DNA of 64,000 bases, from positions 29,486 to 93,485 of the forward strand of contig WBMZ01010169.1 in NCBI GenBank assembly GCA_013400975.1, in the 5' to 3' direction. This document shows positions 1 to 11,600 of this stretch, in pieces. Positions within the stretch are counted from its first letter, which is position 1. The number at the start of each line of letters is the position of its first letter. The stretch comes from Atrichornis clamosus (taxonomy: Eukaryota; Chordata; Aves; Passeriformes; Menuridae). The translations under genes were made by a program, and so were the position numbers. The notes below the pieces were generated by a model. The model made no database searches. It worked only from the letters and a program-made list of their open reading frames with translations, and was not told where the DNA came from.

Positions 1-537
1 ATTTGATCTCCTGAGAATTTGAATGTGCTGAGGGCAAAAAGGCAAATGAGGTGAGTATGAACTTCAGGAATTAATGCAGCAGTGTCAAACCATCTCTTAA
101 ATACAGGTACTTCTAGACTGAAATCTAATCAGCCTGGCTTACAAACACAGCAAGCCCATGTAGCATTTCTAGCAAAACAGCCTACCAAAACAAAAGTTGG
201 TTTCCTAGAAAGTAAATGAAGACAGATAAATTCAAAGGACTCCACAGGAAGTTACTGTAATCCTAAATTTTATCCCCTAAGCTAGACAGTCAGGGGAGCA
301 GTGGGTCTGCAACACTTCTTATGCATTCATTTCTTTTCACAGGATAAATGAATTTATGCAAGTAGTGCAGCTACTAATTTGCCTCTTGAGCCTGAGCTGA
401 GAACTGCAGGTACTAGATGAACATTGGAAAACATGAAGTTGTCTCTGAATTGAGCACATTCATATGGGAAGGTACATGGTGGCATAGTGGAGGTTGATAA
501 TTGGAATAAGTCAGTCTGTTGATGCAGCCCTGAAGAA
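1..537. other. Unique sequence with a donor-like splice site at its start
   Basis: No gene or repeat is recognised here. The bases up to about 51 end in a good 5' splice-site match on the plus strand (aaatgag|gtgagta). Two of the three frames are open into it over only 40-50 bases, so an exon running in from outside the window is possible but unproven. Confidence 0.3.
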
Positions 538-825
538 CAGACTAGAGTAGATTAGACTTGACTAGACTAGAATAAAATAATCTTATTTTGAAGGGTCTAC
601 AGCGGTTATCTAGTCCAACTGCCTGACAAACTCAGGGCTGACCGAAAGTTAAAGGATGTTGTTAAGGGCATTGTCCAAATGCTTCTTAAAAATTGAGAGG
701 CTTCAGGTATCAACCACTTCTCTAGACAGCCTATTCTAGTTTTTAACCATCATCTCTATAAAGAAATAGCTCCTAACGTCAAGCCTGAACCTCTCCCTAC
801 GCATCTGTGAACCATTCCCATGGTT
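538..825 (-). repeat. CR1 LINE fragment, 3' end, with degenerate A/T-rich tail
   Basis: Read on the plus strand, this is the reverse complement of a CR1 3' end. It starts with a degenerate tagactagaata-type tail at about 538-575. The standard 3' UTR wording follows ('gttatctagtccaactgcc', 'gttgttaagggcattgtcc', 'caaccacttctctagacagcc', 'gtgaaccattccca'). The copy is 5'-truncated, as nearly all CR1 insertions are. It is a few tens of percent diverged, so it is not young. It carries no intact ORF. Confidence 0.88.
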
Positions 826-3038
826 AATGTCATCACTCATTTCCTTTGCAGTTTCAAAGGTAGAATATGTTCTGCTGAACTTCATCTACGTTTTTTTGCA
901 CGAAATTTTTGAGCTTCCTACATGTCTGCATACCTACTCTTTATACACATGCACACAGAAACACCTACAGGGTACCAAGTATATTCTTGGTGTATTCTTA
1001 GATCTTTGAGTGGATTATGCAATTCTAACATGCATATGCCATATGAAAACAAAGGGTTTAAAGAGAATACTAGCTTAAATAGAAAAGAATTAGGCAGGAT
1101 AATTTCTAGAGACTTAGCAGACTTTTAGTTGCAGGTCTTCTCATTTTACTAATTTTGAAATTTAAAAGAGACAACAACAATTCAAATCAAGTTTTGAAAT
1201 AAGATGTCCTTCCAAACAAATAATAAGCAAGCCTTTTGGACAGTGCTTGACAATGATTGTCTTTTTTCTCCACTTGCTTTTTTTAGCATTTTAAATCTGC
1301 CAGTGAAAGTAGCACTTTGAGGAATTTCTCACAAAAAGCAACAGAAATTAAAAAATGAGAATGTAATTAAGGGGTGCATAAATATCAAGTAGAAAGAGGA
1401 AAAGAGCCACAATTATTATATTTTCCTTCACCCATTGATTATGTCATCAAAGATAATTTCTGTTTACTTTCTTTCCCTCTGTGAAACATTAGAAAATGGA
1501 GCTTCTTGCTTGTGTCTAATATATTTCACATATGAGCCATTAGTCTGGTGTTTCTGTCATGCTTCAGAATGGTTGGAAGAAGCTGATTGCTTTTCCTGAT
1601 ACGTAACAATCCCCCCAGAGAAGTGTGATTAGATTGCTGAAGGCCAGCCATTGCTCATTTTATCCAAGCATTGGGAAGTTTAAATGATTCAAAAGACTGA
1701 CAGACTTAAAGTATGTTTGGGGTAGTGTCAGTTAGGCAGGGACTTAGAAAATCACAGATTGGAAACAACTTTTCATCTCTGTATTTAACAGAATCAAATG
1801 TGCTTTGTATAAAACACAGTTACCAGATCTATGCTGGAGAACCTCAATGTATGTGAGGTGTCATTGATCTTATACCCTACATTCAAATTCAATTTTAAAA
1901 AATAATTTTTTTCAAACTGCTGCTGCAAATATAGTCTAAATATTTGTCTTAAAAGGTTACATTAGATGCCCACCCAGAAAGTCTTGCAGAGTCTTAGCAA
2001 TAAAAGTTTAAGAGAAGGAGTGGTTTCCAAGTAGTAAGAGATGCATTAATAACTTACTGCCTACAGAATGAGATAGCAATGTATCTTGGATGACTTGTGT
2101 AAGTCAGGTCTAAAATAAATTGTGACAACCAAAAACTCAATGTGAAAAGTGATGGAGAAGTATTGGATATGGTTTCCACTGGGTGCTCCTATTCTTTTTT
2201 TTTTTGTAATTACAGTTTCATTTAAAAAAAATCTGATTTGATTTTGAAGTAATGGAGTACATTTTCTTGAAATTCTATGTAAAATTGTTAAAGAATCCAC
2301 GGTTCTCTATCTGTGTAAGTATATCAGTCAACCCATAACGCCATTGTACTCAAACCCCTTCAAAACAAACTGCAAGTTTCAGAAGAAACTGGATAAAAAT
2401 AGCACTTTCACTGATTTCTATGATTTAATCCATGCTTCTAGCAAACCCACAGTTTATTCCATACTGGTAGCAAAACCAAGGTTGATTTCTTGATTAGACA
2501 GTTTTCTTGATTCAAAGATGCAGATAGAAAGTCAACATGCTGAAATAATTAAAAATTAGGCAAAACAAGCCAATGTGTAGCTGAAAATAGAGGTTTAACT
2601 TTGCTAAAGTATCTGATAACATATTCACACTGACACCAATCCCTAATGTCTGCCCATTTCTAGGCATTAACACTAGGTTAATTTTCACTCCAAAGCAGTT
2701 AATAACATGATCCTATTTGTGTTTCAGTTTAAGTCAAGTAGCTCCTCTTCTTGGAAAGATCCCAAACTGAAAAATAAATTCTTCACATTCTTCTTTCCCT
2801 TCATTATCTCAGAAAATTTCACAAGGCTTCATATTAAAGTTACTGCTTTAAGGCTATTACATTGTTTATCCATAGCCCAAAAATCTCACATCCTCAGCTA
2901 AAAATCTTATTAAACATAATGAAGATTAAATCAATCCCTTTATGAAATATGGAGATATTTTTTGCAAAAAGCCAGCATACATCGCAGTGTTGTGCCAAGT
3001 AATATGTTCAACTGTTTGCAATTTCCTTTTTTGTACAA
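826..3038. other. Unique AT-rich sequence, no gene seen
   Basis: All ORFs here are under 80 codons and none has paired splice signals or family motifs. The sequence is AT-rich, with a 10-T run near 2200. Bases 1560-1690 are slightly more balanced in composition and contain tgattagattgctg-type homeodomain-like words, but nothing specific can be called. Confidence 0.5.
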
Positions 3039-3632
3039 TCACAGAAGAATTTCTGTCAGAAGAATACCCTGAAGACCATCTAGTCCAAAAGTGAACAGAG
3101 CTCCAGAGGTGGTCTGGCAAGTGTCAAGCAGAGGGGTATAATCACAATCTTCGACCTACTCTACATGCTCTCTCCAGCATGGCCCAGCATGGCCCGCCTT
3201 CATTGCCGTACAGGTGTGGTGCTGACTCATGATCATTTTGCTGTCTACAAGGACCTCAGGTCCTTCTCAGCAAAGCTGTGACCTAACCAGTCGGTTTCCA
3301 GCCTGCACTGCTCAATATGGTTGTTCTGCTCTAGATCCAGACCTTTGCATCCATCTTTAATGAACTTCTAGAGGTCCTTGTTAGCCCATTCCTCCAGCTG
3401 GTCAAGGACCCTACAAATGGCAGATGTTCTCACCAGCCATTCACCCCAGTTGTGTGTCGTCCATTAACCTGTTAAGAGCATGTTCCTTAACATAGTCCAG
3501 ATTGGCAATGAAGAGCATTGGACCCCATATCAAACCCAGCAAATCTCTTATTCTCTTGGCTCCCTGTTAAACTTTGAACCATTGACCAACAACTCCTTGA
3601 GCCCAATGGTTTAGTTCATCCAGCATCCCTGT
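3039..3632 (-). repeat. CR1 LINE fragment (ORF2 end plus tail) with internal deletion
   Basis: Bases 3039-3093 match the extreme 3' end of a minus-strand CR1 ('atcacagaagaatt', 'accctgaagaccatctagtcc'). The next bases jump directly into sequence from the end of ORF2 (agagctccagaggtggtctggcaag onward), then the reverse-transcriptase tail region ('gaccccatatcaaacccagc', 'ttgaaccattgaccaacaactc'). Several hundred bases of 3' UTR that normally separate these parts are missing. The ORF is full of stops and shifts, so the element is dead. The 5' boundary near 3632 is approximate. Confidence 0.85.
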
Positions 3633-4295
3633 CATAAAATTATTTGTAGAGATTTTGACTTGTTTCTAGATCTCATCCCTGCTCCCAACAACAGATAACT
3701 CAGAAGGAATAGGGTTGCAAAACTTTATTCACCTCTGTTCTTTCTATTTCAACATATCTGAAGTTGTCTTTAGCCATTCTTATGCAGCAGAATCTCACTT
3801 GGAGCATCAGCTTTCCTCACTGAATTCTTTAGCTTGTACGTTTACGCATAATGTCAGTTTTTTGAGGCACAGTTCCACTCAATCAAAAATTGCATTTGAT
3901 GCAGTAATTCCTGGAAGTGAAAGTCTGCATTACACGGTGTTAATGAGAAATCAAATGAGGTGAGTAGAATCCTACCTTGCAGCATTAGGAGTCAATTGGA
4001 GGACACTGAGAAATGATTTAGTTAAACTAAGAATCCTTTCGGCCTTCTGTCATTATGCAAGCCTAAACTCAAGTGGAAAAAAATTATTCCTCCTTTTCTT
4101 TAATATCAGCACTGCCTTATTCTTGACAAAATCTAAAGAAAAGTTATCAATTAATTATGAAAAAAACCTGAGTTTTTATCTTGTATTTCTGGTGCAAACA
4201 GAGGCGGTCATAAACCTGAGGAAAACTTTCAAGTGTTCTCACACAATCCTCTGTATTATTGAGTACTTGTCCTAACTCAGCTATAGTCCATTAAA
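3633..4295. other. Unique sequence; weak donor site at about 3962
   Basis: No gene is called. A plus-strand frame of 82 codons (3715-3963) runs into a donor-like site (aatgag|gtgagta). A usable acceptor cannot be chosen with confidence, and the translated product matches nothing I know. Confidence 0.35.
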
Positions 4296-4444
4296 GTTGC
4301 GGATGCCCCATTCTTGGAAGTGCTCACAGCTGGGGTGAATGGGGCTTTGAGCAACCTGGTCTAGAGAAGGTGTCACTGCCCATGGCACGGGGACTTGTGA
4401 TCCTCAAGGTCCCTTCCAACCCAAACCATTCTGTGATTTTATAA
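4296..4444 (+). repeat. CR1 LINE fragment, 3' UTR end
   Basis: This is a plus-strand CR1 3' end: 'gagcaacctggtctagagaa' followed by the terminal block 'caaggtcccttccaaccc' and an imperfect attctgtgatttta tail repeat. It is strongly 5'-truncated, to about 150 bp. Confidence 0.92.
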
Positions 4445-4543
4445 TAGATTTAAAGGCAGTAAAATGTAAAGGAATGTAGTTCTCCTGCTAGCATTGTCCA
4501 GAGGACACATTCCCAGTTAAGCTAAGTATCAACAACAAAGTGT

Positions 4544-4812
4544 TCATAGAATCATAGAGCTATTAAGGCTGGAAAAGAACTTTAAGGTCATCAAGTCCAA
4601 CTTTCCACCTAACGCCAAATCCATGTTCACCAACAAACCATGTCCTCAAGTGCCCCATCCATATTTTTTTTGAACACTTCCAGGTATGGTGACTCCACCA
4701 CTTCCCTGGCACAACTTGAGGCATTTCCTCTCATCCTGTCACTTGTTACCTGGAAGAAGAGACTAACACTCATCTCTCTACAACTTACCTTGAGGAAGTT
4801 GTAGGGAGCAAC
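4544..4812 (-). repeat. CR1 LINE fragment, opposite orientation to its neighbour
   Basis: It opens with the reverse complement of the CR1 tail repeat (tcatagaatcatagag) and continues through 'caagtccaactttccacc', 'tccaccacttccctgg' and 'cattcctctcatcctgtcac'-like text to 'gttgtagggagca'. Only about 100 bp separate it from the plus-strand CR1 upstream, so the two elements meet tail to tail. The subfamily wording differs from that neighbour, so they are two separate insertions. Confidence 0.9.
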
Positions 4813-6929
4813 ACGAAAAGAAACCAGCTTACCTGTACTGCCAATTTGCATCTACACTTTATTGTTTCAGCATTGGGCATTTGACTCGTGCTCTTAACTT
4901 ATTTGTCATAGACAAATTGTCAGATGCACCTTTGATCCAAGTATAAAGGCTACCCCCATTTCCATATCTCCTTGCTTGTGTGCTTTCATGATAGTTCCTT
5001 TTTTCTCCTTTCAGAAAAGAAGTTTAGTGTACTGTAGATTATTACCTTGCTAAATTTATGGACTTTGGTCTTAGCCTTTGTGAAACTGAAACTTCATCTC
5101 AATTGTAGCATCCCTCATGAACCAACATAATCACAGATGTGTTGCTTTAATGTTCTGTTGATACTGGAAAAATGAGAACAATTACCTTTGTGTTAATTAG
5201 CTAGCCCACAGAAGCTACTAAGATGGAAAATGTGGAACAGTACAGTGCAGTATTTTACATATTCTACCCATACCTTTTGTTAGTTGCCTTGTAATTACTT
5301 TATTTTAGCCTTATAGTTCCTCTATGTAGGAAACAAATAGCCTTATAATTCCTTTATTTTAGTTGGGGCATGCATAGACTACCTTTCAATTTTATTTTTC
5401 CTTTTTAATTCAGGTGAACTCAAGCATTAGAAACTGATCAGTAGAATGTGTACATGGTGCTGAGTGATTCACTTTGCTATTTTCTTCTTCCCCAAGATAC
5501 TCTTATGACACATTCCCTTTGTATTTTTTGATAATATAAAGAGTTAAGCCATTATCCATGTCATTTCGATAAAAAAACCTCCTCATAAACTTGCAAATTA
5601 GTTAATTTCGACATGCAAATTGTGCCTTTTCAAATACCACAGCAGCGTATCTACCTGAACTATAACAATAAAATTGCAATACACTTCTAAATAAATACAA
5701 TTGTCAGTTTTTCCACCCTCGGCCCTTACAATGAAAATGCCCAGCTCTAAATGCTATTCTTGGACAAGTCACCAGTTCCTTACACCCCTTTATAAATTAC
5801 CATTTTGCTCTGAGAATATATTATATTCAAGTTATTACTTGAAAGGTTATTTGGCAGTGAAGCTAACAGAGAGGTTGTCAGGTGAGACTGATGCTGTCAG
5901 CCTGAAAGCACAGTCACACAGCCAGTAAGTACTGCACAGATACAGAGCTGAAACTGCACGAGCTTCCACTGAAACAGGGCCTGTCAATCTGTCACGTCAT
6001 CTTCTCCGATTAAAAGATTTTGTGAGCAGGTGTCTGCAAGTGCAGCAAAGGTTGCCTAGAAGGTAATGATGCAAGAATAAAAACCTGACTGGTGTGTCCA
6101 TCATAGAAGGGTCAAGGGCAACAAAGTTCGTTTCAGAGCCTGTTTATCTGCATGTTTCCATTAATCAGATGGCCCTTTGGTGGAAGTTGCCTAAAAGGTC
6201 TCTTTTTACTCACTATTTCCACAAAAAATACTTATGATTTATGCCATCAATACGGACACTTCAAGTCCTTCATCTACCATCTTTGTTTAAGAAAAGAACT
6301 TTAGGCTGGAAAAAACAAAGAACTTCTTTTATGAAATGTGGGAAAGAAAACATATTTTCCACTTCTTTTCTCTGTTTTCTGAAATTTGTCTGCATCAAGA
6401 TTGCATTTAGTCTCCTCTCCAAATAGGTCTTCTACTCATAGCCTTGGAGTGGGCCCTTCAGGGAAAATAAACCCTAGATACTTTGACTCTAACTCACAGA
6501 GTCCTGTGATGACTTGCAATAAATAGAGGGAAGATCAAAGGAGAATTAGAAGCTGGCTGTGAAGAACATGAGCAGGAATGACAAAAGGAAAGGCTCCGGT
6601 GTTGGCTTGGTTATGTTCCCACCATGAAAATAATGAAGGAAAAAAACCCATCATCTTATTCATATTTGTTGGATTCATTCAAGTTCTTTGTATACTTGTT
6701 ACTAGTGTCCTGTTATCCTAGATACTGGGTAGGCAGAGACTTGTGCAGATCATTTCATGCTCATAAATGAATACATTATATGTTCTAAAGTCAAATAATA
6801 GGCAACAGGAAGTTTAAATGTTATGTTAAATACTGTAATATTTTAGGATTTAGAAAAAAACACACACATAGTACAAAGGGAGAAAACAGACTTTCTCTCT
6901 CCTTTACTTTTCCTCTTTCTTCCTTGCAG
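4813..6929. other. Unique AT-rich sequence with small internal duplications
   Basis: No gene is seen. Bases 5285-5365 contain three imperfect copies of a gccttataattcctttattttag-like unit. Small ORFs (for example 5701-5928, 6241-6426) lack support. The stretch ends in the strong pyrimidine tract that precedes the candidate exon at 6930. Confidence 0.45.
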
Positions 6930-7087
6930 AGCTGGGTTTGTTCAAGCTTCTTGTAAGGAAGCACAGGGAAGAGAATAAAATGGGGATAAAAAGGGTGAGA
7001 AGCTGTAAGCAGGGCAGAATCTCACACTTGGAATTGGGAAGTTCCCCCAGGCTGCTTAAAGCAGACGAAAATCTCACACCACCTAAG
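6930..7087 (+). CDS. Candidate internal exon, product unknown
   Basis: An excellent acceptor (tttactttttcctctttcttccttgcag) is followed 158 bases later by a strong donor (acctaag|gtaagcata). One frame is open across the whole interval. The exon would start with two bases of a split codon (phase 1) and end in phase 0, giving 52 complete codons. The peptide begins LGLFKLLVRKHREENK and ends LLKADENLTPPK; it is markedly basic in its first half and polar in its second. Third-position GC is about 54%, above the surrounding background. No domain, signal peptide or membrane segment is evident and I do not recognise the family. The opposite strand is also open here (77 codons), which weakens the coding argument, so a non-coding exon is a real alternative. 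Confidence 0.35.
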
Positions 7088-7737
7088 GTAAGCATATACA
7101 ATATCTGGCCAAGCACTTGTTTAGAATTATATTGCACTTCCTACATAAACTTTCATTTGAGGATACAAAACCTATTACCAAGGCAAACTTTGTATCTCTC
7201 CTTCTTAGCACATTGGGAAGCTGGAACATAATGAAGTTAAGAAATTCCTAATCATTGAACCACTTACCTATATTGCCAAGGTCAAAGAAAGTAGAGTAGT
7301 GGGATAGCTGTGTCTGGAAAGTAATGATTATATGATGAGTTCATAGAAATTAATCATAATTTTTTCTTTGACTTCTGCCACCAGTCAGGAATTCAGCTCA
7401 AATCTTTGCTTGACCAACTGCTGCTATGCATCATGACAGAACCTCATTCCTCTAATGGGGGCTGAGAAATGTCCTCCAAAATATTTTCTTTCACGATAAT
7501 GTCAAACAACAGAGGAAATTAGGAGCTTGGAAACAAAAAAAAAGTCCTCAGACCCTCTGAAATATATTGATTTCTGTCAAGAGGTTCAGCTGCAGATCAT
7601 CCAAGCCTTAAGCCATTCCACTCTATAGAGGCCTTGAAACTCATAAAATGCAATTACGGGGAAACATAAACTGCCTGATGTCCGTAAGACTATTTAGTTG
7701 GATAAGGACTGTCAAATGTGGTTAAGCTTGATTCTGT
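7088..7737. other. Unique sequence, no gene seen
   Basis: This follows the donor site of the candidate exon and would be intron if that exon is real. There is one poly-A run near 7536 and no recognised repeat. Confidence 0.45.
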
Positions 7738-7870
7738 AATGATAAGAACATAAAATCAGCTAAATTGAGTAATACCAGAGATCCATTCTGCTCAACCGTC
7801 TGTCTTGAAACGTGGCTTGTAACTGGTGCCTGGGAAAGTGGGAACCCAGAGGGTAAAGGTTCTCCTGGTA
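7738..7870 (-). repeat. Ancient CR1-like LINE tail (probable)
   Basis: The wording 'gataagaacataaaatcagc', then 'gagatccattctgctcaacc' and 'gtaactggtgcctggg', matches the pattern of the old amniote CR1 3' end (aagaacataagaa...ggtccatct...). It is far more decayed than the bird-specific CR1s elsewhere in the window, so it predates them. A second piece of probably the same element lies at 8440-8600. Confidence 0.55.
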
Positions 7871-8439
7871 CCTCTGTGACTGTTTGCTCAATTTCTGCTT
7901 AGACTTTGACTAAGCCAGCTCATGCTAACGCCTGTTGTATGCTGGGAGCAGTGCCATGGGGTCAAAGAGAATATCGCATAAGCAGGACAGGTGGCCAGGA
8001 AGAGCCAAAGGGCCGTGACCACCCTCAAACTGCTCTCTCTGACAGTCATTATCTTTTTTCTGACAGTTTCCTCAGAATCCACTAATTTATGGAAATAGTA
8101 TAGACCAAAGCCCCTAACTGGAGGGTATATAACATCAGCTTACTCAAAAAGCTTCTAAAGCATATCCAAGAGCAGCTGAAATGATGAGGCTTTTGTGCTT
8201 CCCAGTGTGATACAGGGAACACCTGCACTGTGACAAAGGAGGAAGGATCACCATCAGGTACATAAGTGGTTAAATTAAATCACAGAGTAAATTGTCCCGT
8301 AAATCTGAGAGATTTGAATGGACTACAAAGTTTAGATCACAGAGTACAATGCCCTGTAAATTTGAGAGATCTGAATAGATCTGGGTATACCTCCCATTCA
8401 GCTTTAAGAGTGTACTTCCTACACCAGAGATTGCATCCA
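7871..8439. other. Sequence separating two pieces of an ancient CR1
   Basis: This is partly unrecognisable CR1 and partly unrelated sequence, with no gene. It contains the 57-bp tandem duplication described separately. A 65-codon ORF (8266-8463) exists only because of that duplication. Confidence 0.4.
8281..8383. repeat. 57-bp tandem duplication, about two copies
   Basis: The unit starting cacagagtaaattg at 8281 recurs starting cacagagtacaatg at 8338, a 57-base period. The shared core (ccgtaaat/cctgtaaat, gagagat, tgaat) differs at several positions, so the duplication is old. Confidence 0.85.
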
Positions 8440-8600
8440 GATAACCATTTTACAAGATGCTGAAGGATGTGAACCCATTTTGGCCTTCACAATATCATGT
8501 GACAATGAATCATGCAGTTTAATTATTTATAATATGAAAATAATCTCTGTAGAGAGAAAGCAATAGTTTAAGTGAATTGTAAGGCAGCTTGCTTAGTCAC
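8440..8600 (-). repeat. Ancient CR1-like LINE, second piece (probable)
   Basis: 'ggccttcacaatatcatgtg' followed by 'catgcagtttaattattt' matches the old amniote CR1 block that reads roughly 'ggccttcacaacatcctgtggcaa...gttccacagtttaatta'. It lies in the same orientation and expected order relative to the tail piece at 7738. Confidence 0.6.
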
Positions 8601-11600
8601 TCTGTGAGTCATGTTGCAATATCTGGTACGTGGCAAATACCCCAAACAGTGATACTATGAGCAAAGGATATGCATTAGAAATTATCTGGTTCCACTTTCT
8701 TGCTATTAGTAGCTTACTGAAGTGTGATGGGGAACCACATCTTGTATATCCAATAGGACTTATGCCACAAGAAAGAAAATGGGTAGACATTTCAGGAAGA
8801 GGTCTCAGCCTGAAACCATGGTTATGTCAGTAAAACTGACAGTGACTTCAAGCACAATGCTCAGCAAATCGTTTCACTAGCCAGTTCTAGAAAATTATCT
8901 GAACATCTCTTCAGTTTTACTAGCAGAAACATAACCTAGTAGAGTAACAGCAATTACTGCCAATTTTCTTTATTACATGTTTGAAAGAAATTATTATGTC
9001 TTGAAGTGTAGATATTTCTTGGTAGATAGTCCAGAGAATGAATAGTAACAGAGAATTTTGACTACTTCCAATGTTGCCAGCCATGTAAGAGATTTATAAA
9101 GAAACGAAATGTATTTTGATCTCTTTACTGCCCTTCATATGATAGAAGGTGCAGTCTTAGGAGACAATACTATTAGGTGGCGATCAAATCCAGAAAAAAT
9201 GTTCAGGAGAAGGTAAGTCAGAAGGTAAATGTGTTTTCAACTCACCTTTCAATTCTTGATAAAATTAGATGACTCACATACAAAATCTGAAAAATTTTTG
9301 CCTCTGACATGGTTGTCAGATGCACAAAAACTCTATATACCCTTGCTGTGGAAAAAAAAGTTTGCAAAAACAAAACTACAACTTTGGAAAGGGCAGGTAA
9401 GCACATTTGTGGTTGCAAATTGAATTAAGGTCACACCAGAAACTTAGAAAGGATTGTACTGATCTTTCCACACTACTGGGAATTCACGCTGGCTACATTG
9501 TCAGGGAGACAGAATACAAGTTATTTCATCAGGTTTGTTGGTATGAACATTTTTCAGGATGACAGTGTACACATTATTCACTTGTGTTTGTCACCAGGCT
9601 TTTAAAATCTCACGTTTTGTGTGATACCACGTGAGGCGGCTGACCTAATCTAATCGCTTCCTTCTGACGGGTGGGCTGTCCCATAAAGCAGAACTTGAGG
9701 GGATCAGCTCTTGCTCCTGTTTTTGCCCTGTCACACTGGCAGCCGAGCATGGATAACCCCATTTACCACCGCGGGCGTGTCACATTGGATTGCTGAGATA
9801 ACTGGACAAAATCTTCAGCAAAGCTTTTCAGTTGCAACCCACATGACTGCAGCACAGGCAAAAAGGAAAAGGAAAACAATAAGGGAAAGACAAGCAGCAG
9901 ATATCACTGACAAAAAAGCTCCCCTGGCATTGTAGTTTAAATTTTCTTACTTGAGTTCCAAGTTTTGATTGTCTTAATAGTGGTTTGCCTTGCACAGGCA
10001 GGTCAGACTCTCTGCTCTGCAGTCTCCAACTCCGTGTATATCTGAGACTGTTTAGATTTGTTTAATCATTTGTAGTTCCTTGGTTGTTTTTAAGGAGACA
10101 GGAAGCCATAGCAATGTTGAAAGGATTTACTGAAATACTCTGAAAGAGCAAACAATCTATTCAAGACAATAAAAATCATCGTATGAACCACAACGAACAA
10201 GCAGAGATTTTCATTTCAATTGATGCTTCATTTAAACTGATACTTAATTCTAGAACAACAAAATATTCAACTCTTTTCAACTGGAATCCCACACATCCAG
10301 CAGAGGCAAAATAATCCATGGATATTAAGAGCTTTCCTCACCTTCCTGACTAATTTTAAAACAGAAGCACAACGAGCTTTCAAATGTCTGTGACAGAGTT
10401 GTACAACTCACTGAAACCAAAACAACTAAGAGATTCCAGAAGGCACAGCAATGTCTATGTACATGAACTGCTCTTGGCAATTGGGTGTCTTGACACATTA
10501 TGTGTCTCTCTTTTAGAGGGCAAGGTTCTTTACCTAATCTACAAAACACCTCTACAAATTATGGAGTCTGCTATTAGCCGGCCTGTATCCATAAAAAAAT
10601 CTGAGCACATTTCATTTTTTTCTTTTGTCCAGAAAAGGTAAAGTGCATTGGAGTCTCAGTAGGAAGTATAAAATGGAAAGGATTATTCAGAGTTTCTTCA
10701 TGTCCTCTTGCTCAGGGTCATTCAACAGTTTTGCAAATTCTGCATCTTAGTCATATCAGCAATTCCTAACATGAAATATTAGGTTGCAATAATATGGTTT
10801 TTCCCATGAAAAAGTATTTGTTGCCTTTTCTTTTACGTAACAAAGTAAGGTTTAAATCACTTTATCAGTCTAACTGCCCAAGCCAACCTAAGAAAAGGAA
10901 GGAAGTTTCCAGTGCATCCTATGATAATTCTTGGAGTGTCTTATCTCTGTGTGACACTGCAAAACCTGAGAAATCTATATTTGTACATGTCCCTCACTGA
11001 ATATATCTAATATAATGTGAACTCAAATAAAAGAACAAGTACAGGAAAAAATACCAGTGTACAGCAAGTAAACACAGATAGCTGGAATTAAGTGTATGAG
11101 TAGGAGTAGTTTGCATTCTTGATTGTCTACATTCCTAAGCAAATATATTTATCAAAGAACCATAATAGGTAGCTAAAACACGTATTTATTGTCTCAATAC
11201 CACTAACAGCATGTTTTCAGAATGTCTCTTTTGAAAGGAAACATAATTTAATTCCTTTGACTTTTTTAACATTTTCAAGTGACTTTGGTTGCCAAAAAGA
11301 AAAGTAATTGATAGTATTCTTCCTGGGCTACATGCAACTGTAAATTGCTGGGTTTGCCTGTTTTTCATCATCTGGAATTACAAATTTGGGAAGACTTTAG
11401 TGAGATCCACTAGCAGGCAACAACAATATCTGTTCAAACCCAAAAGCAGAGTAGTTGGCAGTTCCAAAGAAGATGTCATTAAAAAGCCTCACTTTCTCCC
11501 TTTTATAAAATATATTTTCTTTTGTCTTGTTTTCAGTCAGTCAAAGCCATTGCAGTTTAAAAAGGCACAATAGTCCTGTTTAGATTAGAAAAAGTCTAAT

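Noticed and set aside
9155..9396. Two short exon-like intervals (9155-9212 and 9320-9396)
   Set aside because: The donors are good but the acceptors are weak, the lengths are small and the phases are incompatible with each other. This is near the expected number of decoys.
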